A stretch of DNA of 64,000 nucleotides from Acidobacteriota bacterium (GCA_018268935.1 JAFDVS010000078.1:23462-87461), one strand, 5' to 3'. Counted from the stretch's first letter, positions 16,947 to 26,407 are shown. Numbers and translations: made by a program. Notes: generated by a model from the letters alone, not told the origin.

Positions 16947-18700
16947 CGCGGCGTGGGTTCTTTGGCCTTTTCGGCGCGGCGGCTGCGGCGCAGTCCGCGC
17001 AACGGCCGAATATCGTCCTGATTGTGACGGATGATCAGGGCTGGTGGGATACCGGCGTGCACGGGAACAAACAGATCCGGACTCCCAACATGGACCGGCT
17101 GGCGGCGGAAGGTGTGAATTTCACGCGGTTCTATGTCTGTCCGGTATGCGCCCCGACACGCGCAGGATTGATGACGGGGCGTTACTATTTGCGAACCGGC
17201 GTCTACAATACGCGCTTCGGCGGCGACACCATGGACCGCCACGAAACGACCATGGCGCAGGTGCTGCAGAAGGCCGGCTATCGAACGGGCATCTTCGGCA
17301 AGTGGCATCTGGGGCGCTACGCGGGTGAGCATCCGATGAACCGCGGGTTCGATGAGACCCTTGTCTTTACCCAGGGGCACACGGAGCGCTATTTCTATCC
17401 CGATCAACTGGAGCATAATCGCAAGCCGGTGGCCGCACGCGGCTACGTAACGGATGTTCTCACGGATGCGGCGATCCAGTTTGTGAAACAACGCGGGGCT
17501 CGTCCCTTCTTTCTGTATCTGCCTTTCAATGCGCCGCATTCCCCGAACTATGTGCCGAGCCGTTACACGGAGCGCTACATGAAGATGGGTATCCCCATCG
17601 GCGACGCGGAGATTTACGGGATGGTGGAACGCGTGGACGAGAATATCGGGCGATTGCTCAGCTTGCTGGATCAACAAGGGCTACGCGAGAACACGATCGT
17701 CTTGTTTATGAGCGACAACGGCGGAGTGAGTAAGCATTTCCGGGCTCATTTGCGTGGGGCGAAGGGATCGGTGTACGAAGGCGGAGTGCGCGCTCCATTG
17801 TTTGTGCGCTGGCCGGGGCACGTGCCGGCAGGTAAGAAGGTGGATGCGATGGTGAAGGAGTTCGATATCTTTCCCACCCTTTGCGATTTGCTGAGGATTC
17901 CCGTGCCTACGGCCTTGCCGCTCGATGGAAAGAGCTTCCGGCGATTGTTGGAAAGCGGCCAGGGCGAGAGCCCGCACCGTTTTGTCTGCCACTACTGGGA
18001 TCGCTTCCGCCCAACGAAGGAACGCGGTTGGGCGATTGGAGAAGCGCGCTTCAAGCTGGTCGGCGAGCAATTGTTCGATCTGGAGAACGATCCCAGCGAG
18101 AAGACCGACGTATCGAAGCAATTCCCCCAGGACAAGCAGCGGCTGCGGGCGCAGTTCGATGCCTGGTTCGATTCCGTAACCCACGGGAAGAACTTTCAGC
18201 CCCCGCCGATCGAGGTGGGGCGTGAGGATGAGAATCCGGTTGATCTGGAGCCAAGTTGGGCCCACGTGAATGGCACTCACTCTACCTGGGCCTCACCGGG
18301 AGATGAGGAGTCAACGCCACCTGCTCCGCTGCCGGAAAGGCGCGCGCCATCGACCGTGAACTACACGTTTGCCGGATACGAATGGGATTCGATTGATAGT
18401 TGGCGCCAGGCTGGCGAAACGGTGCACTGGAACGTCGATGTCGTCCAGGCTGGAAAGTACGAGGTGACACTGAGCTATGGCTGCGATCCTGCCGACGCAG
18501 GCGGACAGTACCGGATTCGATCAGGAAGGGCTGTATTAGAAGGCAAAGTGGAAGCGACTGCGGGACGAGGGCTGTTTGAGAAGCGGGTCGCCGGTGCAAT
18601 CCTCTTGCAGCGGGGACCGTCAAAGCTCGAAGTGAGTGCGGTGTCTGTCCCAGGCAAGGAACTGATGTCACTCAATCGGATATGGCTTCGCAGGCTGTGA
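16943..18700 (+). CDS. Tat-exported sulfatase
   Basis: The 585-residue product begins with a twin-arginine signal (TRRGFFGLFGAAAA). The sulfatase domain follows: metal site NIVLIVTDDQG, the formylglycine motif C69-A-P-T-R73 in CAPTRAGLMTGR, and FGKWHLG, SDNGG and KGSVYEGG. C69 would need conversion by a formylglycine-generating enzyme, which is not in the window. Beyond about residue 440 lies an extra beta-rich domain. Arylsulfatases release sulfate from polysaccharides or small esters. Its ATG overlaps the kinase stop, so translation of the two is coupled. Confidence 0.9.
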   Translation: MTRRGFFGLFGAAAAAQSAQRPNIVLIVTDDQGWWDTGVHGNKQIRTPNMDRLAAEGVNFTRFYVCPVCAPTRAGLMTGRYYLRTGVYNTRFGGDTMDRHETTMAQVLQKAGYRTGIFGKWHLGRYAGEHPMNRGFDETLVFTQGHTERYFYPDQLEHNRKPVAARGYVTDVLTDAAIQFVKQRGARPFFLYLPFNAPHSPNYVPSRYTERYMKMGIPIGDAEIYGMVERVDENIGRLLSLLDQQGLRENTIVLFMSDNGGVSKHFRAHLRGAKGSVYEGGVRAPLFVRWPGHVPAGKKVDAMVKEFDIFPTLCDLLRIPVPTALPLDGKSFRRLLESGQGESPHRFVCHYWDRFRPTKERGWAIGEARFKLVGEQLFDLENDPSEKTDVSKQFPQDKQRLRAQFDAWFDSVTHGKNFQPPPIEVGREDENPVDLEPSWAHVNGTHSTWASPGDEESTPPAPLPERRAPSTVNYTFAGYEWDSIDSWRQAGETVHWNVDVVQAGKYEVTLSYGCDPADAGGQYRIRSGRAVLEGKVEATAGRGLFEKRVAGAILLQRGPSKLEVSAVSVPGKELMSLNRIWLRRL

Positions 18701-18716
18701 GCTCTCTTGCGTTCGC

Positions 18717-18722
18717 TATCAT
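18717..18722 (+). promoter_or_regulatory. possible -10 box, TATCAT, before the SYLF gene
   Basis: TATCAT lies 9 nt before ATG 18732, and only a weak purine stretch (GAAAG) intervenes. This would give a very short leader or none. No good -35 is seen. Confidence 0.25.
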
Positions 18723-18731
18723 GAAAGTACG

Positions 18732-19397
18732 ATGCGAACCTACCTGTTATTACCGTTTCTTTCTGGGCTGCTCTTTGCGGGGGCAGAAGAGGACAAACGG
18801 CTGGACAACGCCGCCATCATGTTCGAGGAAGTGATGGGAACCAAGGATAAGGAGATACCACAAGACCTGCTCGATAAGGCCTCCTGTGCTGTGTTTGTCC
18901 CTGGCTTGAAGAAGGGCGCCTTCGTTTTTGGCGCGAAGTACGGGCGCGGATTCGTCAGTTGCCGCAAGAAGGATGGCCCGGGCTGGTCAGCCCCTGGCGC
19001 AATCCGTGTGGAAGGTGGTAGCTTCGGACTCCAGATCGGTGGTTCCGAAACCGATGTCATCATGCTGGTGATGAACGATAAGGGCGCGGACCGGCTGATG
19101 AGCAGCAAATTCACCTTGGGTGGCGATGCCTCGGCAGCGGCGGGTCCGGTGGGACGCACCGCATCGGCGGAGACTGATGCAACGATGCGCGCAGAGATCC
19201 TCACCTGGTCGCGCGCGCGGGGCGTGTTTGCCGGCATTTCCTTGCAGGGAGCCACTCTTCGTCCCGATAAGGAAGCAATCAAGGGCCTCTATGGCAAGGA
19301 GATGGAGAACAAGGATATCGTCTACGGTGCTACCCAACCGCCTGCGGCAGCCGCGAAGTTGCTTAGCCTGTTGAACAAGTTCTCGGGGCGGAAGTAA
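18732..19397 (+). CDS. exported SYLF (Ysc84-like) lipid-binding protein
   Basis: The 221-residue protein has a short signal peptide (about residues 1-18) and one SYLF domain. Conserved features are DKASCAVFVPGLKKGAFVFG, GRGFVSCRK, APGAIRVEGGSFGLQIGGSETDVIMLVMN and a glycine-rich AAAGPVGR segment, ending in SRARGVFAGISLQGATL. SYLF domains bind phosphoinositides in eukaryotes; bacterial members are presumed lipid-binding envelope proteins. It ends 18 bp before the YbjD-like gene on the same strand, so they may be co-transcribed. Confidence 0.88.
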   Translation: MRTYLLLPFLSGLLFAGAEEDKRLDNAAIMFEEVMGTKDKEIPQDLLDKASCAVFVPGLKKGAFVFGAKYGRGFVSCRKKDGPGWSAPGAIRVEGGSFGLQIGGSETDVIMLVMNDKGADRLMSSKFTLGGDASAAAGPVGRTASAETDATMRAEILTWSRARGVFAGISLQGATLRPDKEAIKGLYGKEMENKDIVYGATQPPAAAAKLLSLLNKFSGRK

Positions 19398-19415
19398 GGA
19401 CAGCGGCGGCGCTCC

Positions 19416-21062
19416 ATGTATTTGCGCGCCTTCCGGGTGGAAAACTTTCGCGGCATCGTTTTCGCTTCGTTGAGCTTCGACAAAACCACTGTTCTCGTCG
19501 GAGAGAACGATTGCGGCAAGTCAAGCATTCTAGAGGCTCTCGCGATTGCCCTCGGTGTCGGCGCTGACGGCCAGAAATTCGCGTTTGAGCGCCACCACGC
19601 TCATCTGGATGGTGAGGACCCGCCGCCGGTGCGCATCGCCTTGACGCTGGAGGAAGACGCCCCAGGCCAATGGAATTCCACGTTGCCGAAGAAGTTGAAG
19701 CTGTGGGTCACGCGCTGGTCTGCCCCACGGACACTCTATGTGGAAGTGCAGGCGGCATGGCCCGGAGAAGGCGAGCCCATCGTCACCTGGGGTGCTCGCA
19801 CGAAACGCAACGGGCCGTTGTTGTGCGTAAACAGTCCGGAGTTGATCGAATGGGTCCGCCGGATTAGCCCGCTGCTGTGGCTGCGCGGCGGGATCGTATC
19901 CTCTACGCCAGCTCCGCAAAACGGAGTGCAGGCACACAGCGGCAATGTGGAGATCGACCAGATGATCGATGCGGTGGAGGAGCACTACCGCAGCATTGTT
20001 GCCGGTACCAGCCTGGACCCGTCCGTGGAATTGGAAAAGGGCTACGCGGCGGCGCGTTCGTTATTGGAGCAGTCGGGCAGCACGGTGACTACGACATGGG
20101 GCCGGTTGGGGCCGGCACTGGAAGAAATCACCGGTCAGCAGCGCGTGCCATCGGCTTCAACGCCGGGCCCACCGCGCTATCACGGTGGTGCGGCGCAGAA
20201 GATCGGGCTGTTGCTGCTGGTGGGCGCGGCACTGCGCAGCGGCTACCTGGTGGCTCCTGGCACTGCGCCTGTAATCCTCATTGAGGACCCGGAAGCGCAT
20301 CTCCATCCGATGACCCTGGCATCCGTGTGGGGGATTCTGGAGCAGATCCGCTGGCAGAAGATTGTGGCCACACACTCCGGCACGTTACTTTCGGGAGCAC
20401 CGCTGTCCTCCATCCGAAGGCTGATGCGTGAAAAAGGTGTGGTCCTCGAGTTCTCCGTCCCACCCGGCAAATTGACCAGCGAGGAATTGCGCCGCTGGAG
20501 TTATCACATCCGCAGCCGCCGGGCCAGCGCGATGTTCGCCCGTTGTTGGCTCCTGGTGGAAGGAGAAACGGAGTTTTGGCTGCTGCCTGAGTTGGCTCGG
20601 ATTCTCGGTTACGACCTGGCGGTGGAGGGCGTCACCTGTGTCGAGTTCGCGCAAAGCGGATTGACATCCTTGATCAAGGTGGCGCAGAACCTCGGGATCG
20701 AGTGGCATCTGTTATCCGACGGCGATGAAGCTGGCCAGCACTATCGCGAGATGGCGCGCCCGTTCTTCGATCTGGAAGAACAAGCGCGGCACATCACCAT
20801 CCTTGCGGAGCGGGATATTGAGCAATGCTTCTGGCAGCATGGGTTCGCCAACATCTACAAAAAGGCGGCGTTCCCGAATGCCAAATCGATGCCGAAGGGC
20901 AATCCCAAGAGCACCATCCTGCAAGCAGTAGGGCGCACGTCGAAACCCTACCTGGCTTTGCAGATTCTGGAAGCAGTTGCCGAAGCCGGACCCGGTCGCG
21001 TCCCCGCTGTGTTACGCCGTGCTATTGAAACGGCAATCGACCTGGCAAGACGCTCTTCCTAA
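19416..21062 (+). CDS. ybjD: YbjD-type OLD-family ATP-dependent endonuclease
   Basis: The 548 residues align over their length with E. coli YbjD: an ABC-type ATPase with Walker A G29-E-N-D-C-G-K35-S-S, signature and Walker B in VILIEDPEAHLHP, then a Toprim domain. Toprim residues are E382 in LLVEGETE and D435-G-D437-E in LLSDGDEAG. OLD-family proteins couple ATP binding to nuclease activity; some act in phage defence (Gabija GajA), but no helicase partner like GajB follows here. The block FARCWLLVEGETE is nearly identical to YbjD. Confidence 0.88.
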   Translation: MYLRAFRVENFRGIVFASLSFDKTTVLVGENDCGKSSILEALAIALGVGADGQKFAFERHHAHLDGEDPPPVRIALTLEEDAPGQWNSTLPKKLKLWVTRWSAPRTLYVEVQAAWPGEGEPIVTWGARTKRNGPLLCVNSPELIEWVRRISPLLWLRGGIVSSTPAPQNGVQAHSGNVEIDQMIDAVEEHYRSIVAGTSLDPSVELEKGYAAARSLLEQSGSTVTTTWGRLGPALEEITGQQRVPSASTPGPPRYHGGAAQKIGLLLLVGAALRSGYLVAPGTAPVILIEDPEAHLHPMTLASVWGILEQIRWQKIVATHSGTLLSGAPLSSIRRLMREKGVVLEFSVPPGKLTSEELRRWSYHIRSRRASAMFARCWLLVEGETEFWLLPELARILGYDLAVEGVTCVEFAQSGLTSLIKVAQNLGIEWHLLSDGDEAGQHYREMARPFFDLEEQARHITILAERDIEQCFWQHGFANIYKKAAFPNAKSMPKGNPKSTILQAVGRTSKPYLALQILEAVAEAGPGRVPAVLRRAIETAIDLARRSS

Positions 21063-21134
21063 ATTGACCTAAGCTATTTAATATATGGAACGGCGCCGTC
21101 TCCCACGGTTGCTTCACGAAAGGGGTTCTGGCCT

Positions 21135-24100
21135 ATGTTGCTCAGATTGATTGTTGTTCTTCCGCTGCTCTCTATCTCGCTTTCCGCGCAAATCGGTGGT
21201 GCTGGAACCATCAAAGGGTCCGTTGCCGATCCAACCGGTGCTGTGATTCCCGGTGCGGCCGTCGTTGCGACCAACATCGCAACGGGAGTGGAAACGCGCC
21301 GGGAGGCAACAGCCGCCGGCCTTTACGTGATTGCTCCTTTGACGGCTGGAACGTATAAGGTTTCCGCGTCGGCCCAAGGCTTCCGAACCCTGGTGCAGGA
21401 TCAGATCGTAGTGGATGCGCTCACCACAGTGGAACTGGATATGAAACTGGAAGTCGGAGCCACGGCGGAGAGCATCACCGTCACGGCGACACCTCCGGAA
21501 CTGAATACTGCCGATGCGCGGCTCGGCCAGACGATGCGCAACGACATGTATACCGCGCTCCCGCTCTCTATGGGCGGTGGAAATCCGCGTAATCCAGCGT
21601 CGTTCATTTACCTGATGCCCGGCGTGCAGGAGGGCGGGACATTCGGATTCATCAACGGCGGACAGAGTTTTTCGAAGGACGTGTACATTGAAGGACTGCC
21701 CATCACCGATGCCGTGCGCCAGGGTGAAAGCCGCGCACTGCAATTCGCGGTCTCCGTGGAATCAGTGGAGCAGTTCCAGGTGGAGACCAGCGGCCAATCC
21801 GTGGAGTTCAACGGACAGGGCTCGGAGAACTACACCATCAAATCCGGCACCAACGACCTGCATGGTTCGCTCTACGAGTATTTCCGCAATACTAAGCTGG
21901 ACGCGCGGGGATTCTTCGCTCCGTCCCGCACGGCGCAGAATCAGAATCAGTATGGGTTCACGATCGGCGGTCCGGTGAAGCGGAACAGGCTCTTCTTCTT
22001 TGGTGCTTACGATGGGTACCGCTATCGGGTGGCGACTCCATTTCAGTTCGTGACCATTCCCACGACGCGCATGCGTGGCGGAGACTTCGGCGAACTGCCG
22101 GTGTCCATCTTTGACCCGGCGACCACCAACTGCCCCGTAGGCGGTATCTGCTCCCGCCAACCGTTTGCTTCGAATCTCCTTCCTGCGAACCGGATCTCAT
22201 CAGCCTCGAAGTTCTTCCAGGATCCGTTGCCGGCGCCCACTCGGGCCGGTATCGCCAGTAACTACCTGGCAAACAATACCGGCGTTGGATTCAATAATCA
22301 GAACGGAACCGCGAAGGTGGACTACAACCACTCTGAAGCGCACCGCTTCAGCATCATGTTCTCACGCGGGTCACACGAACAAAGCAGCGCCGTGCGTGGC
22401 AATCCTGTGCCGCTCCCTCTTCCGTATGTTGTGACGCGAGTAGTGAGCGAGGTTCCCACGGTGGGCCAGTTGAAACACACGTGGGTGATCAATGCGACCA
22501 TGATGAACCAAATCAATTTTGGAGCATCGCGGCTGTGGGTTCCGATCACCAATCCCACGATCGACGGTAATTGGGTGGAGAAGGCAGGAATCAAGGGATT
22601 GCCAAAAGGCGACGCCACCCAATCCTTCCCGGAGACCGCCTTTGCCGGTCCGAATGCACCACAGGGTTGGCGCGGGACGGATGCCCGGCCGTTCCTGGAC
22701 GCGCTGAATAACTTCACCTGGCAGGACAGCTTCCAGTGGATCAAGGCTAACCATTCCATCAAAGCCGGATTCCAGCACCAGCGAATGCAGGACAATTACC
22801 GCGCCCGCTGGGATGGGACGCTCTTCATCGCCAACTTCGCCAATCAACAAACGGCAGGCTTCAACAACGGCACACTGCAAAACACCACCGGTAATGCCTA
22901 TGCCAGCTATCTGCTGGGTGCCCTCTCATCGGCAACTGTGAACGAAGATTCGGTGGTCACCTCCGGCGCGCGGTTCCGCACCTACGCCTGGTGGATCGGC
23001 GACGATTGGAAAGTCACGCGCAACCTGACGTTGAACATCGGCATGCGGCACGACATCATGCTTCCCTATGTCGAAGTGTTGGATCGCGTCTCCTGGTTCA
23101 ATCCGGATATCGCCAACCCAGCCGCCGACGGCTTTAAGGGCGCGCTGCAATTTGGCGGGAAGGGGAATTCACCGCTCTACTGCAACTGCAGCACCCGCAT
23201 CAAAACCCATATGAACAATTGGGGGCCGCGGCTCGGCTTCGCATGGCGATTGGGAGACAGGACGGTGATCCGATCCGGCTACGGCATGATGTACACACGT
23301 CATGGCGCGGTTGGAGGACGGGGCGGAGCGCGCGAGGGCACGGGCAAACTGGGCTTCACCGCAGCGCCGGGCTTCCCTTCGCCGGACGGCTTCAATCCGG
23401 CGTTTGATTGGGATGACGGGGTTCCTGCCTATGAGCGGCCACCTTTTATTGATGCCACGCTGAACACCGGCTTCAACGCGGTCCGTACAACGGCTGGCTC
23501 AGTGAGCTATGACAATCCCGAAGAAGGTGCTCGGCCGCCACGCTATCAGAACTGGAATTTTTCTATTCAGCATTCCGTGACGCCCACGATCACATTGACG
23601 GCGGGCTATGCGGGCGGCAATGGCAAGTTGCTGCGCGGCGGTGGGCGCGGCATCTGGTCGGGCCAGATCAACCCCCGCTTTCTGGCATTAGGCAATTTGC
23701 TGAATGCACAAGTGAATGCTACCTCTCTGGCACAAGCACGGGCGATCCTTCCCGAAGTGTCCCTGCCCTATCCCAGCTTCCGCGGGACGTTCGCCCAGAT
23801 GCTGCGGCCGTTTCCGCAGTATTCGAGTGTTGGCGTCGATTTCGTGAACCTGGCGAGTTCCAACTACAATTCGCTGCAACTTACCTTGCAAAAGCGCATG
23901 GCGAACGGGTTGACGTTCAACATCAATCACACCTGGAGCAAGACACTTTCCGATGCCGGTGCCGGTCGTAGCGAGTATTTCTGGGCCATCGAGAAGACGC
24001 ACGGCGAGAGCGATCGCCGCCACGTCTTCAACGCGATGGTGGTGTATCAATTGCCATTCGGACGCGGGCGCGCCATCAATCCGGCCAACGCCGTGGTGCG

Positions 24101-24593
24101 AGGGTTGGCGGAAGGTTGGCGTCTGTCGAGCATCACGCGGCTGCGGTCAGGCAATCCCTATGGCGTGATCGCGGCTGCATGCCAATTGCCCATGGCGGGC
24201 GGCTGCCGCGCTTCCTACAACCCGAATTTCACTGGAAACATTCGCATCAACGGGGATTGGGGAAGTGGCGATCTGCTTGGCGCGCGGCCCGCGTTTCTTG
24301 ATCGCACCGCATTCATCAACCCCGCGCCTTACACCTATGGCAATACGCCGGGGGCTGGCGCATACGGCCTCTACGGCCCTGGTTTCTGGAACGAAGATAT
24401 GAGTGTGACGCGCCAGTTCCGCATTACGGAACGCTTCAAACTAGACTTCGCCGCCGAAGCGTTCAACGTCACCAACTCCGTCATCTTCAACGGGCCGGCT
24501 TCGTTGGATATCAACAATGCGAACTTCGGGTTGATCACGAGCCAGCAAAATAGCCCGCGCTCGTTGCAACTCGGATTGAAACTGCAGTTCTGA
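21135..24593 (+). CDS. Oar-like TonB-dependent receptor with carboxypeptidase-regulatory domain
   Basis: The 1152-residue outer-membrane protein has a signal peptide (about 1-20), an N-terminal carboxypeptidase-regulatory-like beta-sandwich (GTIKGSVADPTGAVIPGA through about residue 105), a plug domain (about 115-260) and a long beta-barrel ending in LQLGLKLQF with the terminal aromatic residue. This is the acidobacterial Oar-type architecture; no SusD-like gene accompanies it. AAAGGGG upstream of ATG 21135 is the ribosome site. It overlaps the following oligogalacturonate lyase region, suggesting uptake of pectin fragments. Confidence 0.92.
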   Translation: MLLRLIVVLPLLSISLSAQIGGAGTIKGSVADPTGAVIPGAAVVATNIATGVETRREATAAGLYVIAPLTAGTYKVSASAQGFRTLVQDQIVVDALTTVELDMKLEVGATAESITVTATPPELNTADARLGQTMRNDMYTALPLSMGGGNPRNPASFIYLMPGVQEGGTFGFINGGQSFSKDVYIEGLPITDAVRQGESRALQFAVSVESVEQFQVETSGQSVEFNGQGSENYTIKSGTNDLHGSLYEYFRNTKLDARGFFAPSRTAQNQNQYGFTIGGPVKRNRLFFFGAYDGYRYRVATPFQFVTIPTTRMRGGDFGELPVSIFDPATTNCPVGGICSRQPFASNLLPANRISSASKFFQDPLPAPTRAGIASNYLANNTGVGFNNQNGTAKVDYNHSEAHRFSIMFSRGSHEQSSAVRGNPVPLPLPYVVTRVVSEVPTVGQLKHTWVINATMMNQINFGASRLWVPITNPTIDGNWVEKAGIKGLPKGDATQSFPETAFAGPNAPQGWRGTDARPFLDALNNFTWQDSFQWIKANHSIKAGFQHQRMQDNYRARWDGTLFIANFANQQTAGFNNGTLQNTTGNAYASYLLGALSSATVNEDSVVTSGARFRTYAWWIGDDWKVTRNLTLNIGMRHDIMLPYVEVLDRVSWFNPDIANPAADGFKGALQFGGKGNSPLYCNCSTRIKTHMNNWGPRLGFAWRLGDRTVIRSGYGMMYTRHGAVGGRGGAREGTGKLGFTAAPGFPSPDGFNPAFDWDDGVPAYERPPFIDATLNTGFNAVRTTAGSVSYDNPEEGARPPRYQNWNFSIQHSVTPTITLTAGYAGGNGKLLRGGGRGIWSGQINPRFLALGNLLNAQVNATSLAQARAILPEVSLPYPSFRGTFAQMLRPFPQYSSVGVDFVNLASSNYNSLQLTLQKRMANGLTFNINHTWSKTLSDAGAGRSEYFWAIEKTHGESDRRHVFNAMVVYQLPFGRGRAINPANAVVRGLAEGWRLSSITRLRSGNPYGVIAAACQLPMAGGCRASYNPNFTGNIRINGDWGSGDLLGARPAFLDRTAFINPAPYTYGNTPGAGAYGLYGPGFWNEDMSVTRQFRITERFKLDFAAEAFNVTNSVIFNGPASLDINNANFGLITSQQNSPRSLQLGLKLQF

Positions 24594-24595
24594 TG

Positions 24596-24602
24596 AAGGA
24601 GG
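24596..24602 (+). promoter_or_regulatory. AAGGAGG ribosome-binding site that fixes the lyase start
   Basis: A consensus AAGGAGG begins 2 nt after the receptor's stop codon (24591-24593) and lies 5 bases before ATG 24608. It favours 24608 over the upstream ATG at 24593, and it would let ribosomes ending on the receptor reinitiate on the lyase. Confidence 0.7.
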
Positions 24603-24607
24603 TTGCT

Positions 24608-25861
24608 ATGAAGCGACTGCTGGTTGGATTGATCCTGGTTATCCCCATGCCGGCGGCGGATGAGCCACCGGTGTCCTGGGTGGATCCCGACACGGGCCAC
24701 CGTGTAGTCCGCCTGACGAAAGAGAAAGGCAGCGCCAGTCTTTACTTTAATCAGAACGGATATACCGCGGACGGAAAACGGCTGGTGTACACCACTCCGG
24801 ATGGCATCTCAGTCCTTGATCTGGAAAAGAAAACAGTGCGCCAGGCCGTTTCGGGACGCGTGCGGATGATTGATGCGGGACGCCGCCATCAGCGTGTGTA
24901 CTATCTGCGGGATGGCGCGGCGTATTGGACCGACGTGGATTCCGGCGAAACGAAGAAGATTGGCGATTTGCCGCCGCGCGGAGGAATCTCCACGGTCAAT
25001 GCCGATGAGACTCTGTTGGCCGGAACCTATATTGAGGGCGAAGGGCGCGATTACAATAACGCCCGGCCACCGCGCCCCGAAGCCGGAGCACCAGCGCAGC
25101 AGCAGGGCCATTCGCTCGATCAGCCTCGCAACAAAGGTCAAATGATGGAAGAGCGCTGGGCGGCGAAACTGCCGATGGGCTTGTTCACCATGAACGTTCA
25201 GACCGGCGAAGTGAAGACGATTCACAAAGACAATAACTGGCTGAATCATCTGCTGTTTTCTCCCACTGATCCCACGATGCTGATGTTTTGCCATGAAGGC
25301 CCGTGGCACAAGGTGGATCGGATCTGGCTCATGCGCACCACTGGTGGCCAACCGAAGAAGATCCATTCGCGGACCATGGCAATGGAGATCTGGGGGCACG
25401 AATTCTGGAGCGCCGACGGAAAGACCATCTGGTACGACCTGCAGACCCCACGCGGTGAGGATTTCTGGCTTGCCTCTTACAACGTGGATAGCGAAGCCAG
25501 GCAGTGGTATCACCTGCAGCGCGACGAGTGGTCGATTCACTTCAATGTGACCCGTGATGGGAAGCTCTTCACAGGCGATGGTGGCGACCCGGGGCAGGTG
25601 GCCAAGGCCAAGGATGGGCAGTGGATCTACCTGTTCCGTCCGGAGTTGATTCCCAACCGCGGGTTGGACGGCAAGAGCTTCGTGCAGCCTGGTGTGTTGC
25701 GATCGGAAAGATTGGTGAATATGTCGAAACACCAATACAGGCTGGAGCCAAACGTGAGCTTCACACCGGATCAGAAGTGGGTTGTGTTCCGGTCGAACAT
25801 GTTTGGGGATACTTATGTGTTTGCTGTGGAAGTGGCGAAATCTTCCGCGCAATCGAATTGA
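24608..25861 (+). CDS. oligogalacturonate lyase-like protein (PL22 family)
   Basis: The 417-residue product has a signal peptide (MKRLLVGLILVIPMPAADE), which is unusual because enterobacterial Ogl is cytoplasmic. It then has the seven-bladed propeller of PL22 lyases. Family-like blocks include WLNHLLFSPTDPTMLMFCHEGPW, VDRIWLM, GHEFWSADGKTIWYD and NVSFTPDQKWVVFRSN. PL22 enzymes cleave unsaturated di- and oligogalacturonate from pectin. The metal-binding histidines are plausibly those in CHEGPWH and WGHEFW. The gene is coupled to the receptor upstream. Its 3' end overlaps the convergent TIR-like gene by about 100 bp. Confidence 0.78.
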   Translation: MKRLLVGLILVIPMPAADEPPVSWVDPDTGHRVVRLTKEKGSASLYFNQNGYTADGKRLVYTTPDGISVLDLEKKTVRQAVSGRVRMIDAGRRHQRVYYLRDGAAYWTDVDSGETKKIGDLPPRGGISTVNADETLLAGTYIEGEGRDYNNARPPRPEAGAPAQQQGHSLDQPRNKGQMMEERWAAKLPMGLFTMNVQTGEVKTIHKDNNWLNHLLFSPTDPTMLMFCHEGPWHKVDRIWLMRTTGGQPKKIHSRTMAMEIWGHEFWSADGKTIWYDLQTPRGEDFWLASYNVDSEARQWYHLQRDEWSIHFNVTRDGKLFTGDGGDPGQVAKAKDGQWIYLFRPELIPNRGLDGKSFVQPGVLRSERLVNMSKHQYRLEPNVSFTPDQKWVVFRSNMFGDTYVFAVEVAKSSAQSN

Positions 25862-26374
25862 GACGAAGTTCGCGCACATCCGCTTCGAAGCGATTGATCA
25901 ATTGACGCCATTCCGGGGACTGAAGGAATGCGTCGATGTCCCCATCGAGCGAAATCTCGGGCATATATGAAGCCATCACGCCGTGTTCCAGCACACCGTC
26001 GGCGATCACTCCGGATTCCCGGAAGGCAAGCACGGGCAGGCCAAGCTGGAAGCCCATGCCTGCTTCGAGATGACACCAGGGGCTGGTAATGTACGTTCCG
26101 GAGATATCCCGTTCCTGAAGCGCGCCCAGTTTGTCCAGGAACACCGCGGCGCCGTGATCGATGCGGTAGCGGCGCAATGCAAGAACCAGCACACCATTGC
26201 ATTCGAGCATGATGCGGCGAATGCTTGATAGTGGAACTTCAGTGTCGTAGTCACTGACACCAAGGGTGCGAGGTTCCAGGTCGCGTTGCCGAAGGTGCTT
26301 CGAACATTCTCAACTAATTGTTCCTGCTGGGGAGAATTCGGGCGCGGATGGCTCAGGAATACAGGAATTGGCAA
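25761..26374 (-). pseudogene. TIR-like / nucleoside-processing domain gene broken by a frameshift
   Basis: The protein begins at TTG 26374 with PIPVFLSHPRPN in one frame. The continuation is in another frame, reading ECSKHLRQRDLEPRTLGV, then SSIRRIMLECNGVLVLALRR and TSPWCHLEAGMGFQLGLPVLAFRE. Joining the frames near 26307-26312 (one base lost, or two gained) gives one uninterrupted domain. The SPWCxLE block with its glutamate resembles the catalytic region of TIR-type NAD-cleaving domains. It could be a true pseudogene or a sequencing error. The last stretch overlaps the lyase gene. Confidence 0.55.
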
Positions 26375-26407
26375 ACCTTCAGTCTAACTCCTCGCCGTGG
26401 CCGTATA

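Noticed and set aside
17147..17161. Threonine in the sulfatase motif CAPTR as an anomaly
   Set aside because: C-x-P-T-R variants are common among exported bacterial sulfatases, so it is not unusual.
19416..21062. Gabija defence system (GajA)
   Set aside because: The nuclease matches YbjD more closely, and no GajB-type helicase follows; the next gene is a TonB receptor.
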